Of a DNA stretch of 7,262 bases, positions 1 to 5,707 are shown piece by piece. A program made the translations under genes and the position numbers. Under the pieces are notes generated by a model, which was not told the origin of the DNA, did not search any database, and saw nothing but the letters and a program-made list of their open reading frames with translations. The stretch is taken from the NCBI GenBank assembly GCA_015658965.1, contig DQNX01000015.1, positions 1-7,262 on the forward strand. Reading direction: 5' to 3'. Every line of letters starts with the position of its first letter. Positions within the stretch are counted from its first letter, which is position 1. Source of the DNA: Gammaproteobacteria bacterium. GTDB taxonomy: Bacteria > Pseudomonadota > Gammaproteobacteria > PS1 > Pseudothioglobaceae.

Positions 1-80
1 TGGGTGACACTTCCACATTGGCTGAGCCAGAAGTGGTTCAAGATTTAATTGAGGGCGCCATTAAAAACAAAATTAATTAG
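1..80 (+). CDS. acs: Acetyl-CoA synthetase, C-terminal 25 residues only (partial)
   Basis: Reading from base 3, the frame encodes 25 residues starting GDTSTLAEPEVVQDLIEG and stops at TAG (78-80). The GDTSTLA(D/E)P..V..LIE pattern is the characteristic C-terminal end of AMP-forming acetyl-CoA synthetases; Escherichia coli Acs ends with a very similar LGDTSTLADPGVV segment. The enzyme converts acetate, ATP and CoA to acetyl-CoA through acetyl-AMP in the cytoplasm. The adenylation core and the acetylatable lysine motif lie outside the window, so activity cannot be judged. A related acyl-CoA synthetase such as a propionyl-CoA ligase is a less likely alternative. The gene runs off the left edge and is followed within 8 bp by a strong hairpin terminator. 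Confidence 0.8.
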   Translation, partial: GDTSTLAEPEVVQDLIEGAIKNKIN

Positions 81-87
81 CCACTCA

Positions 88-118
88 AAAAAGTACGAGG
101 CAAGACCCCGTACTTTTT
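88..118. terminator. Bidirectional intrinsic terminator between convergent genes
   Basis: AAAAAGTACG (88-97) is the exact reverse complement of CGTACTTTTT (109-118). A further GG/CC pairing inside the stem is separated from it by one A-C mismatch and closes a small CAAGA loop. The stem is flanked by A-runs on the left and T-runs on the right, so each strand reads as a hairpin followed by a U-tract. It lies 7 bp after the acs stop and 6 bp after the stop of the convergent coiled-coil gene, so one element can end both transcripts. Confidence 0.85.
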
Positions 119-124
119 AGCTTT

Positions 125-865
125 TTAGTTGATTGATTTTAACTTCTTTAAGCCTTCTTTAACTTTGTCTTTTAGGCTGACTTCACACTGTTGATGGTAA
201 TTGTCTTGCATTTGAGCGTCTAGAGAAACCACTTTATTGAATACTTTTTTCTCCAAATCTATGGTGTTTTTAATATTGGCGCAGTAATTATTAATCTCTT
301 CTACGGTGTAAGAAATTAAAGTTGCTACACCAATGGCAGGCACGATAATACCAGTGACCACAATGCCCGTTGAGGTTTCTTTTAATTCACTAATACGAGC
401 CATGTTATTGATAACAGTTGCTTTGTTTTGTGATTTGAACAAATCCTTAAGGTGTTGTATTTTTTCGCCTGAAAGGGTTAGTTCTTTTTGTGTTGTCTGT
501 AAAGACCCTTGGGTTTCTTTAAGTGAGCCTTTAAGTGTGCTAACCTCACTACGTGCATCATCCATTTGTGACATTTCATCGTTTAAAACGCTAGATTTGC
601 TGGTTGCTAAGGTTAGCTGCTGTTGTGCTTCTTGTAGGGCAGAACGTGCAGTGATTAATTGATTATTTAAATCTTCAAGAACAGAAGTTTTTATATTGCT
701 CTCAGCTTTGTCTACAGATTGTATAGCACCAATTTTTGCATTGTACTCAGTGGTAATACTAGCCACTTCATTTTCAAGCTGAGTAATTTGATTGTTATAA
801 AAGAATAAACCTGAAACCAATACGATCGTTAGGGAGATTGCTGCAAAAAGTGATTTGTTTTCCAT
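125..865 (-). CDS. Membrane-anchored coiled-coil protein of unknown function
   Basis: This 246-residue protein matches no family I recognise. Residues 6-23 form a hydrophobic segment after a short MENKS start, giving an uncleaved anchor or signal. Residues about 25-145 are rich in Gln, Glu, Lys, Ser, Leu and Thr with heptad-like spacing of Leu/Ile/Val, as in a long coiled coil. A second hydrophobic stretch follows at about 166-187; it contains glycines 167, 172 and 179 in a GxxxxG-like pattern, so it may span or pack in the membrane. The basic C-terminal tail has two cysteines (194 and 227) and ends in Lys-rich helix. If both segments cross the membrane, the coiled coil would be periplasmic and both ends cytoplasmic. 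The ATG has a weak GAGA upstream. It may be a monocistronic gene, with its own -10 box upstream and a shared terminator downstream. Confidence 0.75.
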   Translation of the reverse strand: MENKSLFAAISLTIVLVSGLFFYNNQITQLENEVASITTEYNAKIGAIQSVDKAESNIKTSVLEDLNNQLITARSALQEAQQQLTLATSKSSVLNDEMSQMDDARSEVSTLKGSLKETQGSLQTTQKELTLSGEKIQHLKDLFKSQNKATVINNMARISELKETSTGIVVTGIIVPAIGVATLISYTVEEINNYCANIKNTIDLEKKVFNKVVSLDAQMQDNYHQQCEVSLKDKVKEGLKKLKSIN

Positions 866-904
866 AATAAATTCTCAAAGATAAGTGACTAATATTAACG
901 GCGT

Positions 905-910
905 ATTATA
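905..910 (-). promoter_or_regulatory. Candidate -10 box for the coiled-coil gene
   Basis: The minus strand reads TATAAT, a perfect sigma-70 -10 hexamer, 39 bp upstream of the ATG at 865. Transcription would start near 898 and give a leader of about 33 nt. No good -35 hexamer stands at 16-18 bp, so the call rests on the -10 alone in very AT-rich DNA. The remainder of the 866-969 gap is AT-rich. It holds an AT-only inverted repeat (942-955, TATATT-GT-AATATA) that is too weak to call a hemB terminator. Confidence 0.4.
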
Positions 911-969
911 CCCTAATTTTAAAACTATATTAGAATATTATTATATTGTAATATATAAATTAAATGACT

Positions 970-1956
970 TTATTTCAACCACTTGGCCGCTTGCTTGGCA
1001 TAGTAAGTCAAAATTGCATCAGCGCCCGCACGCTTGAAGCAAAGTAGGGTTTCTAGCACCACCTTTTTTTCGTCAATCCAACCATTTTGACTGGCTGCCT
1101 TTAGCATGGCGTATTCACCACTTACATGGTAGGCAAAAGTTGGCATGCCAAACGTTTCTTTAACTCGATGCACAATATCTAAGTAAGGCAAGCCTGGTTT
1201 AATCATCACCATGTCCGCACCTTCTTCAATGTCTAAGCCTACTTCACGAATGGCTTCATCGGCATTAGCAGGGTCCATTTGATAAGTTTCTTTGCTGGAT
1301 TTACCTAAATTTTTAGCAGAGCCGACCGCATCACGAAAAGGTCCGTAATAGTTTGATGCGTATTTTGCAGAGTAGGCCAAAATACTGGTATGAATAAATC
1401 CATTTTCCTCTAAGGCATCACGAATAGCGCCAATGCGACCATCCATCATATCTGATGGGGCGACAATATCACTACCAGCTTGTGCGTGCGATAACGCTTG
1501 TTTGACCAAAACTTCAGTGGTTTCGTCGTTGAGTACATAACCACTCTCATCGATTAAACCATCTTGCCCATGTGTGGTGAATGGATCGAGTGCCACATCG
1601 GTAATAACGGCCAGCTCGCTAAATTGTGCTTTTAGTGCCCGTACAGCGCGCTGTGCCAAGCCGTCACTATTAAAAGCCTCCTGTGCATCGAGTGATTTTT
1701 TAGCATCAGGAACCACGGGAAATAAGGCCACTGCACGAATGCCTAAATCAACCAATTCTTGTGCCTCAATCAGTAACTCATCAATGCTCAAGCGCTCAAC
1801 ATCAGGCATAGAATCAATGCTTTCGCGTTTATTTTCACCTTCAATAATAAAAATTGGTAGAATTAAATCATCGGTTGTTAGTGTGTTTTCACGCATTAAT
1901 TCACGGGTATGTGCGTGTTTTCTCATACGGCGTGGTCTATGGGTTAAAATTGTCAT
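970..1956 (-). CDS. hemB: Delta-aminolevulinic acid dehydratase (porphobilinogen synthase)
   Basis: HemB condenses two 5-aminolevulinate molecules into porphobilinogen, the second common step of heme, siroheme and cobalamin synthesis, in the cytoplasm. The 328-residue length is normal for the family. The N-terminal RPRRMRKHAHTRELMRE arm matches the segment used for oligomer contacts. Both Schiff-base lysines are present: K198 in YSAKYASNYYGPFRDA and K253 in MVMIKPGLPYLD. The metal-site segment at 120-133 reads DVALDPFTTHGQDG. The zinc-binding cysteines of the E. coli-type enzyme are replaced by Ala, Asp and Thr-like residues, which is the Zn-independent, Mg-responsive class known from Pseudomonas aeruginosa. 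The start at 1956 gives the expected N-terminus, with only a weak AAAGAA upstream. It is divergent from thiC and ends 104 bp before the next gene on the same strand. Confidence 0.97.
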   Translation of the reverse strand: MTILTHRPRRMRKHAHTRELMRENTLTTDDLILPIFIIEGENKRESIDSMPDVERLSIDELLIEAQELVDLGIRAVALFPVVPDAKKSLDAQEAFNSDGLAQRAVRALKAQFSELAVITDVALDPFTTHGQDGLIDESGYVLNDETTEVLVKQALSHAQAGSDIVAPSDMMDGRIGAIRDALEENGFIHTSILAYSAKYASNYYGPFRDAVGSAKNLGKSSKETYQMDPANADEAIREVGLDIEEGADMVMIKPGLPYLDIVHRVKETFGMPTFAYHVSGEYAMLKAASQNGWIDEKKVVLETLLCFKRAGADAILTYYAKQAAKWLK

Positions 1957-1984
1957 TTTATATTTTCTTTAATTATTTTACTAA

Positions 1985-2013
1985 ATTATACAACAATGAG
2001 CCAATCAAGCGAA
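1985..2013 (-). promoter_or_regulatory. Candidate sigma-70 promoter of hemB, overlapping the thiC start
   Basis: On the minus strand a perfect TATAAT lies at 1985-1990. A partial -35 (TTCGCT, 3 of 6 matching, at 2008-2013) lies 17 bp further upstream. Predicted transcription starts near 1978 and leaves a leader of about 22 nt before the hemB ATG. The -35 and spacer lie across the first codons of thiC. I could not resolve a convincing opposing promoter for thiC; TTGTCA at 1950-1955 is a possible -35 but has no good -10 behind it. Confidence 0.5.
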
Positions 2014-3867
2014 ACCTTAGTCAGCATGTCACACGTCAAAGAGGCGTTTATTAAACCTTTTCCCAATTCTCACAAAATTTATGTCGAGGGTTCACGCGCT
2101 GATATTCAAGTGCCAATGCGTGAAATCACCCTAACAGACACCATTGGTGAGTTGGCTGAAAAAAATGAACCAATTCACGTCTATGACACCTCAGGTGTTT
2201 ATACCGATACCAATGTGAAAATTGACTTACGCAAAGGCTTAGACTCTGTTCGTCATCATTGGATTGATGAACGCAACGACACTGAAGTGTTAGAAGGCAT
2301 GAGCTCGGTATTTTCTAATGAACGCCTGGATAATGAAGAATTAAACGAATTACGTTTTGAGTTTTTAAAAACCCCAAGGCGTGCTAAAGAGGGCAAAAAC
2401 GTCACCCAAATGCATTACGCTCGTCAAGGTGTTATCACCCCTGAAATGGAATACATTGCCATTCGTGAAAATTGTAAATGGCAAGACTACAAAGATCTAA
2501 TCGGCCAGCAAAAAGGCCAGAGCTTTGGCGCTGAAATTCCTGAAATTATTACCGCTGAGTTTGTACGTTCTGAAGTGGCACGCGGGCGCGCAGTCATTCC
2601 TGCTAATATCAACCACCCTGAGATTGAGCCGATGATTATTGGCCGTAATTTTATGGTTAAAATCAACGGCAATATTGGTAATTCAGCCCTTGGATCAAGC
2701 ATTGAAGAAGAGGTTGATAAAATGGTTTGGGGTATTCGTTGGGGTGCTGACACTATTATGGACCTTTCAACCGGTAACAATATTCATGAAACTCGCGAAT
2801 GGATTATCCGCAATTCGCCAGTGCCAATTGGCACCGTGCCGATTTACCAAGCACTTGAAAAAGTCAAAGGCGTGGTTGAAGATTTGACTTGGGAAGTGTT
2901 CAGAGACACGCTGATTGAGCAAGCTGAGCAGGGGGTTGATTATTTCACCATTCATGCTGGCGTACGCCTTAAATACGTACCGCTAACCATTCACCGTATT
3001 ACCGGTATTGTTTCTCGCGGCGGCTCTATTATGGCCAAGTGGTGTTTAGCGCACCATCAAGAAAGTTTTATTTATACGCATTTTGAAGACATTTGTAAAA
3101 TCATGAAAAAATACGACATCACTTTTTCACTCGGTGATGGTTTGCGCCCTGGCTGTATTGCCGATGCGAATGATGCAGCGCAATTTGGCGAGCTAGAGAC
3201 GTTAGGCGAGTTGACCAAAGTTGCTTGGAAGCACGACGTACAAACCTTTATTGAAGGTCCAGGTCATGTGCCAATGCAGATGATTAAAGAAAATATGGAT
3301 AAGCAATTAGAAGAATGTGGCGAAGCGCCGTTTTATACGCTAGGCCCACTCACAACCGACATTGCCCCGGGTTATGATCACATTACCTCAGCCATTGGCG
3401 CCGCGCAAATCGGCTGGTATGGTTGCGCTATGCTTTGCTACGTAACCCCAAAAGAGCATTTAGGTCTACCTAATCAAGACGATGTTAAAGAAGGCATTAT
3501 TGCTTACAAAATTGCCGCTCATGCCGCCGACCTGGCCAAAGGCCATCCAGGTGCGCAAATTCGCGACAATGCTCTATCTAAAGCACGTTTTGAGTTTAGA
3601 TGGGAAGATCAGTTCAATATCGGTTTAGACCCGGATACGGCGCGTAAATATCACGACGAAACCATGCCTAAGCAAGCCGCAAAGACTGCACATTTTTGTT
3701 CGATGTGTGGACCTAAGTTTTGTTCAATGAAAATCACGCAAGAAATCAAAACCATGGATGCGGCAGAAATCGCCAAGATTAATGCCATTCAAGTGGAGAT
3801 GGATCAAAAATCGGCTGAATTTTTAGCCAATGATTCGCAGATTTATATGAAAGAGGATGTACAATAA
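1996..3867 (+). CDS. thiC: Phosphomethylpyrimidine synthase (HMP-P synthase), radical SAM
   Basis: ThiC rearranges 5-aminoimidazole ribotide into 4-amino-5-hydroxymethyl-2-methylpyrimidine phosphate, the pyrimidine half of thiamine. It uses a [4Fe-4S] cluster and S-adenosylmethionine in the cytoplasm. The 623 residues are close to the usual proteobacterial length. The unusual C-terminal cluster motif CSMCGPKFC (C568, C571, C576; CX2CX4C) is intact. Other conserved blocks are visible: FPNS.KIYV near 22-30, SRGGSIMAKWC near 340-350, GLRPGCIADANDAAQ near 382-396, EGPGHVPM at 420-427 and APGYDHITSAIGAA near 457-470. The ATG at 1996 has no Shine-Dalgarno sequence. M11 at 2026 is an alternative start, also without one, so the N-terminus is uncertain by ten residues. 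Only 39 bp separate it from hemB, too little for a TPP riboswitch. A cysteine-rich gene follows after 2 bp, probably co-transcribed. Confidence 0.97.
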   Translation: MSQSSETLVSMSHVKEAFIKPFPNSHKIYVEGSRADIQVPMREITLTDTIGELAEKNEPIHVYDTSGVYTDTNVKIDLRKGLDSVRHHWIDERNDTEVLEGMSSVFSNERLDNEELNELRFEFLKTPRRAKEGKNVTQMHYARQGVITPEMEYIAIRENCKWQDYKDLIGQQKGQSFGAEIPEIITAEFVRSEVARGRAVIPANINHPEIEPMIIGRNFMVKINGNIGNSALGSSIEEEVDKMVWGIRWGADTIMDLSTGNNIHETREWIIRNSPVPIGTVPIYQALEKVKGVVEDLTWEVFRDTLIEQAEQGVDYFTIHAGVRLKYVPLTIHRITGIVSRGGSIMAKWCLAHHQESFIYTHFEDICKIMKKYDITFSLGDGLRPGCIADANDAAQFGELETLGELTKVAWKHDVQTFIEGPGHVPMQMIKENMDKQLEECGEAPFYTLGPLTTDIAPGYDHITSAIGAAQIGWYGCAMLCYVTPKEHLGLPNQDDVKEGIIAYKIAAHAADLAKGHPGAQIRDNALSKARFEFRWEDQFNIGLDPDTARKYHDETMPKQAAKTAHFCSMCGPKFCSMKITQEIKTMDAAEIAKINAIQVEMDQKSAEFLANDSQIYMKEDVQ

Positions 3868-3869
3868 TA

Positions 3870-4079
3870 ATGAGTAATTCTTTTATTAAAGAATCAATTA
3901 TTACTTGCCCTAAATGCGGCTATCAAGAAAGTGAAAAAATGCCAACGGATAATTGTCAGTGGTTTTATGAGTGTAAATCCTGCGGCGAGGTGATCAAACC
4001 CAAACTGGGTGATTGCTGTGTGTTTTGCTCGTATGGCTCGGTGGATTGCCCATCAATTCAACTGAAAAAAGGCGGTTAA
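3870..4079 (+). CDS. GDCCVxC-type cysteine-rich small protein
   Basis: This 69-residue protein has nine cysteines: CPKC at 13-16, C29, CKSC at 35-38, C49-C50, C53 and C60. The two CxxC knuckles look like a zinc-ribbon pair. They are followed by GDCCVFCSYGS and a CPSIQ ending, which is the signature of the GDCCVxC domain family. Some family members are annotated as selenoproteins; this one uses only cysteine codons. From memory, family members are often found near mercuric-ion transport genes, so metal or thiol handling is a fair guess, but no activity is established. The ATG lies 2 bp after the thiC stop (ATAATAATG). An AGAGGA at 3852-3857 inside thiC is a plausible though distant ribosome site, so translation is probably coupled to thiC. 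It has no signal peptide and is likely cytoplasmic. Confidence 0.8.
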   Translation: MSNSFIKESIITCPKCGYQESEKMPTDNCQWFYECKSCGEVIKPKLGDCCVFCSYGSVDCPSIQLKKGG

Positions 4080-4087
4080 TCGCTCAT

Positions 4088-4312
4088 TTACGTTTTTTGC
4101 GAAATTTCTATTTTCTTGAATGCTTTTAGGCAACATTGCTTAGAAGGATTGAGGTTTTCGCAGTTGCAGTAGTTGTGTTTGGTCTGAAACACCACAAAAT
4201 CCTTTAAAACAGCACCTTTTCCGAGTTTTAATGCTTCTAAATAGGCGTTTTCAGTGATATTAAAACAATAGCATAAAGTTTTTTCATCGGTTTTGGTGTT
4301 GCAACAGCCCAT
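4088..4312 (-). CDS. Small BFD-like [2Fe-2S] protein, CopZ-type metallochaperone module
   Basis: This 74-residue protein has eight cysteines: C3-C4, C14-x-C16, C49-x-C51 and C60-C61. The order CYCFNITE, then a helix, then CNCENLNPSKQCCL matches the C-terminal iron-sulfur module of proteins annotated as copper chaperone CopZ-family or putative Fe-S cluster-binding metallochaperones, which typically read CYCFG...C.CE..NP...CCL. It is also related to bacterioferritin-associated ferredoxin (BFD) domains. Here the module stands alone with a short CC-containing tail in front. A likely role is redox or metal delivery in the cytoplasm; the metal is not shown. The ATG at 4312 is supported by a clear GAGGA at 4322-4326 with 9-nt spacing. 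A possible -10 (TATCAT on the minus strand, 4343-4348) lies upstream. It converges on the GDCCVxC gene with an 8-bp gap and no evident terminator. Confidence 0.75.
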   Translation of the reverse strand: MGCCNTKTDEKTLCYCFNITENAYLEALKLGKGAVLKDFVVFQTKHNYCNCENLNPSKQCCLKAFKKIEISQKT

Positions 4313-4363
4313 TTTGATTTTTCCTCAAATTTATTGGGTAGAATGATAATCTAATTTAAAGCT

Positions 4364-4788
4364 TTGTTTGACTATGTTGTTTGTATTTTAATAAACAGTT
4401 TGATTGTAGGGCTCGCGGTGCTAATTCATTATGAATTTTTGTATCGCGTCACTATTTTTTTGCCGCGTATTAATATCAAACATCAGTTTACAATTGTGGT
4501 GGTGGTTTTTATAGCCTTAATCGCGCATGTGGTGGAAATTTGGCTGTTTGCACTAGGTTATTTCTTGATGCTTAAGGAAAAAAATCTTGGGGCACGATTC
4601 ACGGAAATTTTGATGGCTCGTTGCTCGATAGCGTGTATTTTTCGTTTACCAATTTCACCACCTTGGGTTTTGGCGATATTGAGCCATTTGGTGCGATTCG
4701 ATTTTTAGTGGGTATGGAATCTTTAGTCGGCTTTGTGCTAATCACTTGAACAGCTTCATTTTTGTTTTATGAAATCCAGCGTTATTGA
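4364..4788 (+). pseudogene. Degraded two-TM potassium-channel-like gene (Ion_trans_2 type)
   Basis: The frame from 4364 encodes two hydrophobic helices, including LINSLIVGLAVLIHYEF and VVEIWLFALGYFLM, up to about 4590. Reading then continues in the -1 frame from 4591 as GTIHGNFDGSLLDSVYFSF. Next come the pore filter TTLGFGD (4657-4677) and a last helix MESLVGFVLIT. This order is that of small bacterial K+ channel-like proteins with a TLGFGD filter. The frame is broken by a net 1-nt loss near the A7 run (4578-4584) or G4 run (4589-4592). A TGA at 4747-4749 interrupts the segment that in relatives reads ITW(T/S)ASF. After it the frame continues TASFLFYEIQRY to TGA at 4786-4788. The start is only a TTG with no ribosome site, so the 5' end may also be damaged. 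The last stop lies 10 bp before the hydrolase start, suggesting a former two-gene unit. Confidence 0.85.
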
Positions 4789-4790
4789 GG
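4787..4790 (+). promoter_or_regulatory. Ribosome binding site fixing the hydrolase start
   Basis: GAGG stands 8 nt before the ATG at 4799. An upstream in-frame ATG at 4769 has no such site and lies inside the remains of the channel gene. The 4799 start also places the Lys-Lys signal-peptide N-region right at the N-terminus. Confidence 0.7.
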
Positions 4791-4798
4791 TAATAAAA

Positions 4799-5707
4799 AT
4801 GGTTAGTTTAAAAAAATTAGTATTAAGTTTGGCAATCTTTGGTGTTGTTTTTTCCACTTGGGTGCTCGCTGCACCGCATCCTTCCAAGCCTTGGATTAAT
4901 ATTGAGTATCCGCAAGACAAAGAAAAACGTTGGTGGGACGACGCGTGGTGGAATGAAGGCCAATTGCCAACGCCGAAAAATCACAAAGTATCAATGGAAA
5001 GCACGACTTATTTAGATGGTGATGTTGAAGTTGAGGCTTATATATTTAAGCCTACCTTGCCGGGCAAGTATCCTGCCATTTTGTTTCAGCATGGTAGACG
5101 AGGGTTAGATTCTTGGACGCTGCCACGGATTAAGCGCTTAGCAGCACGCGGTTTTGTGGTGTTGGCGCCCGATATGTTTGGCACTTATATGATTCCGCCA
5201 TTTCCAGTTGAGCATCAGTATATTTATGATCAGCACGTCGCTAAAGGCATTGACATTTTGTTGCAGCGTAGCGATATTTTGGGTAGCAAGGTTTGCGCAG
5301 TTTCGCATACGCGTGGCGGCTATATGACGCTCAAAGCCTTAGTTACGCATAATCAGCAAGCCAGTAAGGTTGCTTGTTATGTATCGTATTATCCACATTG
5401 GCAAGATCCTAACGCGCCAGAGGTTAAGCAAATATATCAATACGCGCCGGAGCTAAACACACTTAACGTACCGACCTTGGTTTTTGTTGGTGAGCATGAT
5501 CAATATCAAAGAATTCGCCCAATTATGGCCGGTATAGAAGAATTGCAAGACAGAGGGGTGGATGCACAGTTATTTATTTACCCAGGTGTGGGCAGAGGCT
5601 TTGAATTTAGGCCAACACACGTTAGAACGTTTGCGGATGATTTGGCGGCCAAGGATGCCAATCAAAGAACCGCGGATTTTGTTAGACAGCATTTAATGCA
5701 AAAATAA
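4799..5707 (+). CDS. Exported dienelactone-hydrolase-like alpha/beta-hydrolase with substituted active site
   Basis: The protein has 302 residues from the ATG at 4799. MVSLKK, a hydrophobic core and VLA-APH form a signal peptide cleaved near residues 24-25, so it is probably periplasmic. The mature protein begins with a Trp-rich stretch (WWDDAWW). It then shows the alpha/beta-hydrolase order: YPAILFQHGRRG (strand and oxyanion loop), GFVVLAPDMFG, a nucleophile elbow AVSHTRGGYM, the acid-loop motif VFVGEHDQ (D234), and the YPGVGRGFEFRPTH end. Two catalytic positions are wrong. The elbow, normally GxSxGG or GxCxGG, has Thr171 in the nucleophile place and Ser instead of the first Gly. The YPGxGHGF histidine is Arg266. 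D234 is kept. His274, a little further on, might substitute, but this is not shown. It may be a non-catalytic or altered relative. The gene follows the channel pseudogene and overlaps the 3' end of waaA by 15 bp. Confidence 0.85.
   Translation: MVSLKKLVLSLAIFGVVFSTWVLAAPHPSKPWINIEYPQDKEKRWWDDAWWNEGQLPTPKNHKVSMESTTYLDGDVEVEAYIFKPTLPGKYPAILFQHGRRGLDSWTLPRIKRLAARGFVVLAPDMFGTYMIPPFPVEHQYIYDQHVAKGIDILLQRSDILGSKVCAVSHTRGGYMTLKALVTHNQQASKVACYVSYYPHWQDPNAPEVKQIYQYAPELNTLNVPTLVFVGEHDQYQRIRPIMAGIEELQDRGVDAQLFIYPGVGRGFEFRPTHVRTFADDLAAKDANQRTADFVRQHLMQK

Noticed and set aside
942..955. Inverted repeat TATATT-GT-AATATA after hemB as a terminator.
   Set aside because: The stem is made only of A-T pairs with no clean U-tract, so it would be very weak.
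2487..2955. Open frames on both strands inside thiC.
   Set aside because: They are shadows of the strongly conserved thiC frame, without ribosome sites or recognisable domains.
4578..4592. Programmed -1 frameshift at the A7 run in the channel gene.
   Set aside because: The shift is in the right direction and the run is slippery, but the TGA at 4747 would still truncate the product within the last helix, so a functional recoded channel is unlikely.
4747..4788. TGA read as tryptophan: both TGA codons in the channel remnant fall where relatives have Trp, and the other complete genes here stop with TAA.
   Set aside because: All other genes encode Trp with TGG and have no in-frame TGA, and the same remnant also has a frameshift, so simple mutation explains it better than a changed code.
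4769..4798. Upstream ATG at 4769 as the hydrolase start.
   Set aside because: It has no ribosome site, lies within the channel remnant, and would put ten extra residues in front of a normal signal peptide; ATG 4799 has GAGG at 8 nt.
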